A stretch of DNA of 64,000 bases from Lutraria lutraria (GCA_964023205.1 OZ026850.1:3432368-3496367); one strand, 5' to 3'; positions 38,298 through 52,300 are shown, counted from the first letter of the stretch. Notes: generated by a model not told the origin, from the letters alone. A program made the numbers and translations.

Positions 38298-39320
38298 CTT
38301 TACTGTACCATGCCCGCATCTTTTGTTTCACATGTACCAAGAATTTTACAAATATTTTTTGTGGTAGATTTATGTTTTTTATATTTTCTTTTTATTATTG
38401 GTATTGTAATTCTCAGACTTTTTAAGCTTCAGGTACATCTAGTAACATACTGACAACACAATGGATGGAAATTAGATATGTCTTCATATATGGATCTGTT
38501 CATTATTTCATAGAATTTTGAATGATGATAGGCTAGCAGAGGGTTTGAATGAATCGATTTGAGTTTGCTAGTCATTAACGGCTATATATAAGACATAGAA
38601 ATGTGTGCTAAAGATAACACTCCAGCATTAAACCAGTACTGTTAATATTGTCTGTGATGAGGGGTTTGTGATCGTGGTTGACTGTTAGGGAATTTATGTC
38701 CATCTTGTCTGACTCTGAGAAACTTACAATACCATGTTTTTATATCTGTATATTTTGTTAGGATATTCGTTCTATTAAATATATGTACATGTATTTCACT
38801 GATTAGTGAAAATAGCACAAATTTATATCTATTTTTGACATTAAGCCATTTATGATAGGATTATAATTCATTAATAATTGTAGAAAAACAGATTCTGTTC
38901 AATTGAATCTACCATAATTTCATACAATTATCTTGCCAATTAATTAAGAAGAACATAGAAAAAATTATTACTCAATATATCACAACTTTCAAACTTCTAG
39001 GAAACGTTTCAAAGGGTGGGTTAGCTGACAGCAAATATTCTGTAATATTTTTCCAAGGTTTTGGGCCATTAATGCAATGCTATATTTTGTTGTATATACT
39101 TCATCCATTTTTATGTGTTCTCTGTTTTAAATAATGTTTTTTTTCTTTTTTTCAGATTCTTAAAATATTGGAAACGGAATTTCTCTAAAGATTTTATTCA
39201 ATGTTTGGATAATTAACATCATTTTATTTTTGCTGAATTTCATTGATTTTGTGTATACATTATGTCTGTTCAATAAAATATTGAAAACGTAATCAAAATT
39301 AGTCTTCTTTAGTTCATGAA

Positions 39321-39400
39321 CAGGGTTGGTCTCGTGGTAACTCACTTGACTACTGAACGAGAGGTTGTGGATTCGAATCTCAGATACGGCTTTTTCAAGT
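39321..39400 (+). repeat. tRNA-derived SINE head
   Basis: An A-box-like TGGTCTCGTGGTAACTCACT and a B-box-like GGTTGTGGATTCGAATCTC are spaced as in a tRNA. The remainder does not fold as an intact tRNA, so a SINE promoter is the better reading. Confidence 0.6.
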
Positions 39401-39416
39401 GTCCTATACATTGTAC

Positions 39417-39722
39417 ATAGTTCCCACTTCCGCAATATTTACCTCCCTTGGCGGCCATCTTGCTTGGCAAATTTCTTATGTGCTTAATAGGATAAATCAG
39501 AAAATCGTGTATTAAACGACTCAATTTGTGAAAGATAACTTAATCATGACGTTATTAAACCATAAGCACAACAGGTTTAAGAAAATGTAGTTGTCACATA
39601 TGAATATCCAATATTTAGAATTATCAGAACAAAAATATAAATATTTTCTATCAATGCTTGTTGAATTTGCCAGTCAAGATGGCCGCCAAGGGAGGTAAAT
39701 ATTGTAGATGTGGGAACTATAC
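39417..39722. repeat. Inverted repeat with arms of about 58 bp
   Basis: Left arm ATAGTTCCCACTTCCGCAATATTTACC.. and right arm ..GGTAAATATTGTAGATGTGGGAACTAT, both with CCTCCCTTGGCGGCCATCTTG or its complement, reaching to the shared (inverted) GGCAAATT. A diverged single arm is at 19137-19190. It follows the SINE head directly. Confidence 0.75.
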
Positions 39723-40234
39723 CTAGCAAAGTCCTTTGTTAAGAAATCGCAGGAAAAGGGTGAGGTGTGTATCAGGACTTTTACACCAGGCATTATAAAG
39801 AACCAGGAAGAACTATTAATTTGATAAAGCAAATTATAAGCCATCCATGCAGAGTATTTTTGCATGTTGGTTAAAATTAAGCAGATAAAGAATGAAGCAA
39901 GCATAAATTTATGAATTGTACTTCCTAGCATGCATGCCTGTGCAAGCCACAAATCCACTACAAGCCACATATATTACAGCAAAATACCTTTCATTGTGAT
40001 GAAGTAAAAATGAACTATATATGGCAGTCAAATCATATGTAATGAGCTAATGGAATAGGAAATGGACCTCTAATTAACAAACCATGCCAATGACTGCCAA
40101 CCAAATTAAACTACTATATATAGAGTAATGTTTCTTATTAGCTCGTTTGCGTGTGATTTGACTTGCACACCAAACCTCAAACAACTGCCGTAGTCCGTTT
40201 GTTAGTTGTAAACTATGATTACAATGTTTTTAGT

Positions 40235-40670
40235 GTAAAAAGGGGGATAATTCTGTCAACATGCTCGATAGAGTTATGGTTCTTGATCAGTACTCAGACT
40301 CATCATGCTCTACCTATATATATCAAATTACATGCAGTTCCCTTTGGTACTTTTCAAGTTATTTTAAAGTACAAAGAAAATGACGTTGAGTTGAAACAGG
40401 TACCGTCGGATTATACGTACATACCTGATTGAAAAGGGGATATAATTTTATCAAAATGCATGAACGAGTTTTTGTTCTTGCTACTTCCACAGACGTATAC
40501 TATTAATTGTATTATACGTCTCAGTTACTTCATTTCCACTCATTCCCTTAATACCTATATTTTAATTTTCAAGTTCAATGAATGCAAGTTTCAACTGAAA
40601 AGTGTGACTGAAGGATGGAAAACATCAAACCTATATATCCCCCCGGATCTGAAGCTAGCTATAGTAGGGA
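40235..40670 (+). repeat. Two diverged units in tandem (family Q)
   Basis: Both units open with AAAAGGGG(G)ATAATT..TCAA.ATGC and run about 200 bp (starts near 40240 and 40436). Their short open frames are probably incidental. Confidence 0.5.
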
Positions 40671-41890
40671 CAAATTAGTATGCCCGTTTCTCCTGTATCT
40701 CAAGTATTTCCCTTCTCCGTGGCGGACCTGTAATGAACATATAGCTGTCAAATGGGAAATGGGCTATTAAACAATTGATAAACACAATTCATGAACAACA
40801 TTGAATTGCACAAGTGACAATGTAATATATCTAGCTAGATCTGAGAAAGTCCATGATCGAAGTACATCGATCGATCTTTGGTATAGAATTATGAAACTAC
40901 ACCGAACAAACTAACAATAAATGTTAATAACTTGTAATTGGTGCATTTCTTGTTTATGGTCATGACGTATCAATTATAAGTTCCACCATAAATATTTTTT
41001 TAAACCAGACTATCGTGCAGGAATCCGTGCCTAAAAGATTTTTGACAACGCACGCGCTCTTCATTGGGTATAAGCATTTCCGCAACATAATAAAGACACT
41101 GATAATACTGAGTTAAAACGGCTTTGAATTCGATAATATAATAATTGATTGATATTTACAGATTCATTACATTTTTCACAAAACATACTTTTATGTTACG
41201 TTTGGCAATCACTCTGCATTTATCAGGTAGTTTTATTGAGACCTGCATATCGATCGACAACTCTTGACACGCCTGAATTTGAAAACTAACTATATTAAAT
41301 TTTAATATTTATATACATTTCTTTTGGGAACATGACCCATACCCTTGGGACTGCATTGGAACTTCAGCAGTATTTTGTTAAAAACTGAAATTATGCGTGA
41401 CTGCAATTTTACAGTGTTTAACTGAGATGAACACAATCGACGTAACTGATGGTGACTTTTAGCCGTCTCTGGTTTTCAAAGATTTTTTTGCAGAGTCGTA
41501 TGTAATATTAAACGTCTCTCGGTGATCTTAGTAGTTTTTTTTTTAAATTTTCAATTCGGACTTTTTGTCTGTGAATTGGGCAAAAAGATGCTATTTTCAT
41601 TTGGGAACAACAGGAATGCTATATTACATAGAACATAACAGAACATGATTTTATTTAGTAACTTATACATAACATAGTATCTCGTTACAAACATATGTAT
41701 AAATACAATAAAGTTTTGATCATGTGACATCGTGAACATTCAAATAGTAGTTCTAAGAAAGACAGATAATTAATAAAAATACATAACGTAATGACAGCAA
41801 CCCAGGGAATATGACCGAATATCGGCTATAAAATCTAGCACGAAAAAAGAAGGGAAAAACACAACAAAACCAGGTAGTTTTGTTTAATTT

Positions 41891-41932
41891 AATCAAGGAC
41901 TTATATACATACATGTATATAAGTCCTTGATT
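41891..41932. repeat. Perfect 20-bp palindrome, 2-nt centre
   Basis: AATCAAGGACTTATATACAT, then AC, then its exact reverse complement. It is flanked by partly inverted AGGTAGTTTTGT / ACAAAACC, so it may be the heart of a small foldback element. Confidence 0.85.
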
Positions 41933-42399
41933 TAATACAACTATTTAATTAGTACCTGACAAAACCAAACTAGCTAGATTACACGAAGTCACGATAATTT
42001 CACGTTAAATAACATTGTGCCAGATGTTAGTATGGTAAAGTAAATACAAAGAAAACGAGTGGATTGTAATTAATAACATATGGACAAAGACAAAAGAACC
42101 GGAGTCTGTAATCTTTATCTACTACTTTCCAGAATCTTCCCGTGGCTTATCAGATATCTCGCATTACCAAATATAGAAATACCCCACTGTGAACCCCTGT
42201 AGAGTTACTTCCCTTAGTACATCAGATTATAGTGGCTGTAACAGTCATTTTCAGTGCATACGGCTTTGTTTAAGAAGGAAATTCTAACATTTTCATTATG
42301 ACCTTAATCATTTAACTATAATACGTTCTAAAACGATCAAAAATACATTTTTTGAGAGAAATTCTAAAGTGAAAGTAGATACTCTTCAGAAAGGAGATT

Positions 42400-42503
42400 C
42401 AGAAATTGACAGCGTGCCGATTTGTTCCGGTTGTCAAACTTAGGTGTGTGAGAGCAATTTTTGGATTTGTCCTGTTGATTTATCTATTATTATTGTGCTT
42501 GCG
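42400..42503 (+). other. Possible 5'-UTR exon of unc-45
   Basis: The coding exon of unc-45 starts behind an acceptor (TTTTCCAG before 43330), so a non-coding first exon is expected. A strong donor, GCG|GTGAGT, at 42504 makes this stretch a candidate. The left end is a guess. Confidence 0.3.
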
Positions 42504-43014
42504 GTGAGTATTTGTTTGATTTTGTTTGCTTGTTTGTTTAATATTCAAGTTCAACTTGTGCACTCATTGATATTATGCTGGTAATGATTGAATCGTGACT
42601 CATGTGGCGTTGTGAACATTTTTTGTGCATGATTTTTCTGACAACATAAATGCACGAGAGTAGATAGCATAAGCCAGTTAAAGTCTACAGCGTACCCGGT
42701 TTATAATGTGACAAGTCGGTTGCCGCATGAAAGGCAAAACAATATTAAAAGAGCGGCTTTAAAAGTGTTGGAAGCCTAGAGAGTAGACACTATTCCATTA
42801 TGATTTAGTGCATCTTTTATCAGAAACACCGACTTCTCGTGTACTGGTATTTGTTAAAGCAAAGTAATTCAATAGTTCATACGGACAAGTCTTGCAACTG
42901 AATTTCTTAAATTACTGCTTTAGAATTTTAATGGTGTAATATATAAGTTATAACTTCTGGTCAAATCTACATTACAATTAGAAATTTACTCAGCCAAAAA
43001 CCTATATGGTCACA

Positions 43015-43186
43015 TCCGTGTGCAGCCATATCTCTGAATGAAGACCACCCTGTAAATAAATGTGCATTCTCTGAAAAACAGTCTCTAATAATTTTAAACG
43101 AACTGTCTTTAATAAAGGTCACCTGTCAATGAAGACCATCTGTTGTCTTTCCCAAGGGTGGCCAATGTTTACAGGTTTGACTGCAG
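43015..43186. repeat. MITE family A copy
   Basis: Left GTGTGCAGCCATATCTCTGAATGAAG; right CCCAAGGGTGGCCAATGTTT then ACAGGTTTGACTGCA. It ends about 140 bp before the start-codon exon of unc-45. Confidence 0.7.
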
Positions 43187-43348
43187 TTAAAATTCAAACT
43201 CAAAGCTGGTTGCCCAGCTGGAAGAGTTGCATGAAGAAATTTTCTCAATCCCTGTTTAAGACAGACCTTGAAGTCCCTTCGATGGTTACATTTATTTCTA
43301 GCTCTATTATTTAAAGATTTTTTTTCCAGGTAATAATAAAACATCAAG

Positions 43349-46300
43349 ATGAGTGTGTTGGCACTAAAAGAAGCGGGTAACGAAAAGTTTAAAGTGGGTA
43401 AATATGAGGAGGCCCTTTCTTTGTACACAGAGGCCCTGCAACTTGGGGACGTTAAGGACACAGATAAAGCTGTGATTTACAAGAACAGGGCCATGTGTAA
43501 TCTGAACTTGGAGAAGTATAAAGATGCTGTAGATGATGCTACTGAATGTAAGTTGATCTTCATCTCTATAAAATACTGTTACAAGCCTCTGAGCATTCAG
43601 GCATTATTTTACTGCCTTATATGCAGAAGTAAAAGGTTGATCTGTGATCAGTGGTCCTCTCAGGGATGATTTTTCAGTGTTGTCCCAACTACCAAGACAG
43701 GTCAACTACTGTAACTCAGGGTTTTTTCTCGGTATTTTGGGAATACGACCCATACCCTTGGGATTGGGAATTTTCGCTGTGTTTTAATCAAAATTGGGAA
43801 AAAATGTATAACTACAATTTTTGCAATGTTCAACTTATTCTACTTATTCTCACACAGAACAGTAGCAGAATAAGGTATTTACTACCAATAGTGATGTTAA
43901 TGAACTTATAAAATTAATAATTTTTTTTTTATTATTTGGGAATTTTTGTCTGAATTGGGAAAAAAAATACTATTTTCCATTGGGAATATGACCGAATTTC
44001 GGCTATAAAATCGCCCCCAAAAAATACCTGTACCGAGACAAGTCAACTACTGTAACTGTGTCTAGAAAATCACGTGAGACTGGGTGAGCGAGGCATGTAT
44101 TGGTGCTTTACATCGTGCACGATAAAGAACCAGGAAAATCTATTTGATTAAGGGTAGGGATAAATGCACAGTTCTTCTGCGTCTTAATTTTCTTATCTCC
44201 CCTCTCTCTAGGGTGCCTCTGAAGTGTCCACAGCTGTCCAGTAGACAGTAAAACAACAGATAAATGAAAAAAAAACAAAGAGTTGTTTCCCTTTGTTAAG
44301 TGTTTTGAAACGCCATTTGATAGATATTATTAATACTTTATCGAATTTTTTTCTTGCTTGCCGTAAATTATATTAAATTCTGTGGATACTCTCAAAAACC
44401 CATTATGTCACATATATTAGAGCAGCTTATGACTGAGTATTTACAGCAGTCTTAACTAGTACTCTGGACCATTTTAGGGAATATGAAATTTGTCGTAATT
44501 TTTAGGCTTGTCTGAGATGATTAATTATAACTGATGATTTTCCGATAATTTTTTCAGCACTAGAAATTGCCCCTAATGACCCTAAGGCCTTATACAGACG
44601 ATGTGTGGCATTTGAGAAACTTGATCGTGTAGAAGATGCTTACAAGGATGCCGCTATTCTTCTCAAAGTGGATCCAAAGAATGGAAAAGTTACACCAATA
44701 CTGAACAGACTTGCACCTCAAGTCAGAGAAAAGGTCTGAAATTGAATTTAGATTAGTTTATCATTATTAAACATAATTTCTCTTATCTACATAACATCTA
44801 GGCAAAAGAATAATAAACCATGCATGTATAATCATAATGTATTTAACTCTATTATTCGAACAAGCACAAAAAGTTTCAAAGAACATACTTAAGGAGCGGC
44901 CTGTCGGGGGGTTTTCACCTTCTATAACAGAGGCCTATTAAAATTTCTTTAAAGTCATGCAGTTTTCCCAAAAATCAAACTTACACCGGCTTTTTGATTT
45001 CCCAAATCAGCAATTTTAGCGATGATTCTTCCCAAAATCAACAGGCTAAGGCCTCTTCCCGATGAAAAGAGAAAAAACCTTCCTGTCTGGTTAGCTCAGT
45101 TGCTAGAGTGTTGGTCTACTGATCAAGAGGTTGTGAGTGCGAAACCTGGGCGAGGCTCACACTGTGACAATTTGTTCCCCAAATACTTTCATGATACTAC
45201 ATGTACAATTGCAGTCTTTGAATTAATTTTTTGTGACAGGTTGCCCGACTACATACTTTATGAAGAAAACTCTCTAAAACTAGGTTATCCCCCAAAAGAC
45301 TTAAAGAAGGAAAAAATCCTTTCGGGCAGGCGGCAACCCACTAATTCGAAGACTACAATTTCTTTATTTTGCTGTTTGAAACTGTAGGATTGGTGCCAAA
45401 ATTAGGGTCAGTTACGGAACCAGAAAAGTGACTATGTTTTTTTTTGCCTACCGGTAATCATATCCAAATGTATAATTGATAAAAAAGTAGAGAACTGGTC
45501 TTATATTTAAGTCTTATTATTTTTCAGGCTGCAAAGCAAGGAAGCACACAAAATAAAGTCACCAAGATGTTTGACATGGTTTTTGACAAAGAATCTGAAA
45601 AAGATAAAAGGCTACAGGTAATTGTTCTTTCTACTAAGTAAAAACCATATAAAAATCAAAGTACTGAAAGTACTCATGGAAACAGAACTTACATAGACTT
45701 GCACTGCATGTCTCATGAAATGGGAACAATTGCATGGCAGATGTAGATGAATAAATTTGTTTAGTTTCCAATGACCATAGTTGTCAAATTGGTAGTTTGA
45801 CAATGTAGATGAACGTAAAAAGGTGATAAGAGGATCTTATAGTGTTATAGTAACATGATTTTTCCCAATTTAGTTTTGGTAAATTGACAAAATGGAGGGG
45901 GGGGGGATCCTGTTCAGTCATGTGACCTTTTAATAATGACATTAAAATTTTGGAGTCTGATGGTCTTTGATTTTTCTATTTCGGTATTTAGGCTGCGAAC
46001 AATTTGGTCGTACTAGCGAGAGAGGATGGCGGACCGGAAATGATCTTGCAACAAAGTGGTATGGAAAAATTGAGTCAACTGTTGAAAGCGGAGAAAGATA
46101 TGGATTTATTACAGGCAGCGATCAGAGTACTGTCCTGTCTTACTCATGACAGTCGACCTAGGGTAGGGTTTATAAAGAATTTTTTATGTACAGTTTAACC
46201 TGGGATAGTGGCCACCTCTGAATAAAGGCCGTCCTGTAAATAAAGATCATTCTTTAGAAACAGTCATTGTTGAGATTGATTAAGAACAAAATGATATATC

Positions 46301-49300
46301 ATAAAGGTTGCCTGTTAATAAATACCGCATTTACCCGATAATCGCCTTCCTTCACAAGTTTGATTGTATTTTGAAATACTTCTTTCTTCTATGATGTCAA
46401 TAGAATCTGATGCTCACTAAAAAGCAAAATATGAATTATACTGTGTAGCAAGTTGAATAACATGTAAATAATTTGGACAAATTTTTGAAAGCACAATTTG
46501 TCATCTGTATGCACTAATTTGTACTAAAAAAAATTGGCTGTGGCAAATTTACAGTATTTGATAAGACCTGGATCATGGATTCAATCATTCGAGTATTAAT
46601 TATTAATTTTGATTCAATTTGTCGCAGAGTGAGTTGGTCAATCAAAATGTTGGTGTGGTTAGACTCGGACAGCTGATGGCCATGCCAGTTGAAGGATTGT
46701 CAACTTCTGTAGCTTTACTCCTCCATAACATGATGTTAGCAATTTGTGACTATGCCTCGTACAAAGCCAAGATGGATATCTTCGAAGAAAAAAGAAAACA
46801 GAGGGATCCTTGTATTAGGCCTAAATTCGAGCTGGGTAATTTTGTTACTTGTCACTTCTTTTTCATTAATTTTCTAGAGTAATTCTTATCTAAACTTTGA
46901 AGCCAGTTTTATACTCCTAAAAACAAAAATTAATGGCTACTGTTAACATTCCAATCTTCAGAGATTATATAGCCAGGGATAACAATACAGGATATATCCA
47001 GAATTCTGGAATTATCTGTCCTGAAAGTGCTATGATTTCTGAGCAAAAGTTATTTGATGAAATATCTCAAGAAATGGCAGAGTTTCGGTTAATCTAAACA
47101 GCTCTGAAGGATTTTCTTTATAAATACAAACTGAGTTAAATATGGAAACAATGTGGTTGAAGGCCTCTTGTTTGGCAAAAATGGTCGGACACATCTGATT
47201 TTGAGGATTTTTAATTTGGCTCTATTGACACCCCTGTATAGCTCATATGAAAATATCAGAAAGTTAAGAATTTACTGAATCTAAAAAAGTCTAGATTTGT
47301 TTAAGGTCAGGTTTGTTGATGTGGGAAACTTTTTACCCCTTAGGTACAAGATGAAGCTGCATACATATATGCTACTGTACAATATGTAGAAAATGGATGT
47401 TCAGTCTTGGAAGTACTAAATTGAATTATTAATATTTTTAATTTTTTTTTATATTTTTTTGTCTTTTAGATGATTTCCAACAGAAGTTCTTAGATGAAGT
47501 TTTCTTTGGTCTGATAAAAATGCTGCAACATATCAAGGTGTCAGCGTGTGGTCGAGATGCTGCAATGGAGCTTATGCTTAAAACTATCACAAGAAAAACT
47601 GGATTACACTGGAGTAGAAAGTTCCTAGATTCTGATGGTAAGAAAATCACCTTTTTTTAAAGAAACTTATCATCGGTCAGTAGGGCTGTGGATCTTTGGG
47701 TAAGTGGCTATCTGATCCAATCCACGATTCAACACTTAGATCCGCAAATGAAATCACAAATCTTTTGTTATCAATAAACCAATCTAAAACTTCAATGTTG
47801 CAGAAGCCTGTGACCTATTGCTTAAAGGTCTGATTGGACATCTTAGCCAACAAAATAGTACATGGTGAGACAATATTTATTCAGAGAAAAGAAAATCTTC
47901 AGAACAAATAATACACTTTATGGCCAGGTTTTTAAAGTACTTGATAAATTCTATACACAATTTTCATACACAGGTATTGATGGTTTACTTCTGATCGTTG
48001 GAGCTATAAAACAACACGAGACAATACCAGTGACTGACCAATCCCGGATGCACGCTTCATTGTTACTGAATAATATCTGGGAAGATCTCATTGGTGACAA
48101 GGAGAGTGATAAATTCCGAGGAAAAGTCAGCGAATTTTTCCAGTAAGTACATGAGACAGTCTTTTTAAACTTGTCTAAAAAAAGATGAATTATACCGTCT
48201 GTGTACGTACTATAGCAAACATTATTTTATTGTTAAATTTTCATTAATTGTATAACAATGTAATTGTAGATTTGGAGTAAGTCTTAAGTATGTACAGTAA
48301 AACCTGGAAAACAGGATTTTTTTCTGAAAATCGACAATCAGTCGATTTTTCATTTTGCATTTTAATTTGGAATTTGTCAAAAGTTCTCTGAAAACTGGAA
48401 TTCTCAGGAATTGGATTTTTGGCCTAGTGTGGGAGAGATCACGTTTCAGAGGTATAAATGTATATGAAATAATTTTTTGTATTTTTATTTGTTCATGTTA
48501 AAGAAATATCAACAAAGTAAAGTGACGTTAAGTATGCTTTTCACTGTTATTGTTCTGTGATTTCTAAGCAAGAGTTGCCTCCCTTTAATGTATGTTTTCA
48601 CGTTTAGGGAATTATTTGCGAATGACGAATTAGAATCCAAAGTAGAGGCTGTACGTGCTGTCTCCATGTTACTTCAAGGCCCCTTTGAAATTGGAAACAT
48701 GATTTTAGGGTTTGATGGTGTCACAGGGATCATGTTGGCCCTTGCTCAGAGTGACCGAGTTATGCATCAGGTAAGAATGACAATTATTGAACCTTAAAGG
48801 GGTCACATTCATAAATATTGTATTTCAGTTTTTATACACATAGTGAATTCTTTTGAATTTCAATCTAAGATCTGATTGATATAAATATTATGGTACATTG
48901 TATACACAAGATTGGTTAGAATTATTATTAATTTGTTGTTTTTTTGTCAGCTGGACTTCAAATATCTTACAAGATTTTTATTACCCCACCCACCACCAAA
49001 GGCAGAGGGATATTCTCGTCTTTAGTCCATCGGTTCCACTTTTTGAAATTTTCACTTTGGAAGGTTTCTGATTAAAACTTGACAGTCATATAGGTAGTGG
49101 TGATGAGTCAAAGGTATCCAAATATTGTTCAAACGGTATCTTGAAAAAAAAAGTTAAATGTAATACTGGGAGATTTATTTTTAGGTATATCTGCGCCTAT
49201 TATGACAGATTAAACAATAATTTCATTGATTTGTGTATCAATATTATTTTCCAGCAAGTTGCAGTTGAAGCCATTGTCCATTCAGCTTCTAAGAAGGATA

Positions 49301-52300
49301 GGTGTACGGGATTACTCGGCAATGCTGTACCTATTCTGAAGAAATTATACCATGATGGTGCCGACGATAACATCAAAGTCAGAGCTCTTGTGGTAAGATT
49401 TTTAAACTTTGAACTGGGTTATCTGTAAGATTTCTATAGATTCTTGAACTCTGATCAGAGTTATCTGAAAGCTTTGACTAGATTCTTGAACTTTGATCAG
49501 GGTTATCTGAAAGCTTTGACTAGATTCTTGAACTTTGATCAGGGTTATCTGAAAGCTTTGACTAGATTCTTGAAGTTGGATCAGGGTTATCTGAAAGCTT
49601 TGACTAGATTCTTGAACTTTGATCAGAGTTATCTGAAAGCTTTGACTATATTCTTGAACTCTGATCAGAGTTATCTGAAAGCTTTGACTATATTCTTGAA
49701 CTCTGATCAGAGTTATCTGAAAGCTTTGACTAGATTCTTGAACTCTGATCAGAGTTATCTGAAAGCTTTGACTAGGTTCTTGAATTCTGATCTGGGTTAT
49801 CTGAAAGCTTTTGCCATATTCTTAACTCTGATCATGGTTGCCTGAATGCTTTGACTTGATTCTTGAATTCTGATCTTGGTTATTAGAAAGCTTTTATGAG
49901 ATTCTTTGACTGTGATCACCATGATATTGCAACAATTAGACAAGATTCTGCAATTCTGATCTGGGTCAACTGAAGGCTTAGGCAGTTTTCCTTTCTGATC
50001 TGTGTTAAAGAATGCTCGACAGTTTTTGTCTGTATAGAAATATAATTATTAGGTCAGTAGTATTGTTAAGGCCATCTGAATGTCATTGTTTGCTTTAAGA
50101 CATTTGCTACAGTTAGCTACATTTTTCACATAGACATAATTATAGGCAAAATGAAAACTAAACAACGAGTTAATGATCTCGTTTTTGAGTTATCTGCCCT
50201 TGAATTTGATTTTTTGCTTATTTAAAAACTCCTTCTTACAACTGAATAAAAAATCCTCCCTAGCAAGCATAAAAAAGGAAGTATATTTTTCTCTAGAAAT
50301 ATGACTGTATATTTTATACATTTTTTCCATTTCAGGGTTTATGTAAACTGGGGTCATTTGAGGGATCAGATGCAACAAAAAGACCCATGGCTGACGGATC
50401 TACAATCACATTGGCCAAAGCTTGTAGAAGGTATGTGTTTTTATTTAATATTGGTTTGATTGATTGATTTCGGCATAAGATGCATGGTTTATAATATATA
50501 AAAAAAACATGTAACATAAAAATTATAATAACAAAAATATTAAGATATTAAACCATGACATGGTTCTAACACCAAGGATAACACAAACAAGTGCCTGCTC
50601 TTGTTTCATTGTGGTCCTTGTACTGGTGGCATGACATAGAGAGGCAAACTTGATAGGTGCTGTGTAATAAAACACAGTTGTACATTGGAATATAATTGAC
50701 CAAATGGGTTTTCTTAGAGTCTCAGTGAAATTGTGCTGTCAAAGTGGCATTTAAGCTTTGGTTGAAGTAATCTTTTTACTTTGGTTGAAATAATGTTTCA
50801 TCTTTGGTTAAAGCAATATTTTACCTCAGTTTGAAGTGTCATTTAACCTTTGAACTATGAACGTTAATTATATCTATAGATTTTTGGCCAACCCAGCTGG
50901 AGATTTACAAATGAAACAGTGGGCGACAGAAGGTCTAGCCTATCTTACACTTGATGCTGATGTCAAAGAAGAAGTTGTCAATGATCCAACAGCATTAGCA
51001 GCTATCATAGAAGCAGCTAAGGTAAGGCCGATTAAATTGCACAACATTAAATTCATGATTTCTAAGCATGTCAAGTCTTATTATTAGATTTTACAGGTTT
51101 AGGCTAAAATACCGATTTGTGTCTATTGTCTTGACTGCTAAGGTAAGGCAAGTCTAAATAAGATGCTACTGAGGTAAAAAAGAATTCATGTATTAGAATT
51201 CATTGTGTAATTTCGGATCCTCACTAAAGATAGAAATGTTTATGACCATGAGATCTAGTTCAAGTTTTATACCCAGCCCAATCAGCATAGGCACTTCAGA
51301 GTTATGCCCCTTGACACTTTGAAAAATGAATTTTGACAGGCGTACCTGACACTCTTGTTGCATTTTAGTTTTAACTTTAAAAAATCCAAACATTTGTTTA
51401 TGATATGTTACTGAATTTTGGACTGGTTCTTGAATATTTTTTCTGTATTTTAACATTATGTCTTGCAGAACCCCAGTCCCAGTCTAGTGTATGCTGCAGC
51501 AACGATGTTTGTTAATCTGACTAACAGTACAGACAAACAGGACATAGCCCCGGAGATGGTCGAACTTGCTAAGTACGCCAAACAACACGTACCAGAGGAA
51601 CATCCGAAGGTAAGTGGCACGTCCTCATTGAGTGTCCACTTTGATATTATCTTTAATATTTAATATTCCTTTTAATAGACTAGAAGTAATGTTATATTAC
51701 TTAATGTTGAATAAAAGTTGTTGTTGTTGTTGTAATGAGCTGTTACTGTTTTACTGTTTTTATACTCCCGCAAACGAAGTTTGAGCGGGAAATATTGGAG
51801 TCACTCGGTCGGTCGGTTGATCAGTCAGTCCGTCCCTCCGCATAAAAGGTTTTGGAGTGAACTACTTCCACGTTCTTTAAGCGATTGCAATGAAACTTGA
51901 AATGAGTTATCGCCATCAAGTGAAGATGTGCAAGACACAATTTTCATGCCCAGTGATCCACTCATTGGAGAGTTGTGTCCCCTTAAAATTAGCCGTATAG
52001 TGTACTATTGCATTCTTATTGTCAAAGTGGTGGCAGGGGTATTAGTCACCTCTGTAACAGCTCTGGTTACACCAAGCAACTTAACCACTAAACCACATCC
52101 GCAGCCGTCTTAGATAAGTCAGGCGTGCTGGAAGCAATTTGACATTGGGGCATCGGAGGGTGAGGATTTCTGAGGTGGTGCCATGAGTGAAATTTTGCCA
52201 AAATTTTCCTTTTTTTGCCGAAATATTGAGGCATTAGTGGCTGACCCTATTGCTCCAGCTCCGGCAACTCTGTAATTAGACACCTCATATCTATAAATGT

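Larger units (their letters stand above)
38298..43329. other. Intergenic region before unc-45
   Basis: Five kb with no credible coding exon. It holds a SINE, an inverted repeat, a two-unit tandem repeat, a palindrome and one MITE, listed separately. 38300-39320 and 40680-41330 show nothing I can name. 41324-41620 contains phrases (GACCCATACCCTTGGGA, GTGAATTGGGCAAAAAG) shared with 43720-44035. Confidence 0.6.

Noticed and set aside
40163..40678. Two neighbouring 72-89 codon ORFs
   Set aside because: They fall on two diverged copies of one dispersed repeat; the protein frames are not conserved between the copies.
43126..43461. 111-codon ORF antisense to unc-45 exon 1
   Set aside because: Shadow of the sense exon and a MITE; no splice or codon support.
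45022..45387. 121-codon ORF in unc-45 intron 2
   Set aside because: Spans the junction of the L repeat and the SINE; includes tRNA-like sequence, not protein.
47804..47872. Possible extra unc-45 exon between 47637 and 47974
   Set aside because: It has AG and GT edges, but joining 47637 directly to 47974 keeps phase (G|GT, Gly) and matches the family, while the extra exon would break the frame.
49444..49845. 133-codon ORF with 14-residue repeats
   Set aside because: It is the intron minisatellite read in its open frame; no splice support.
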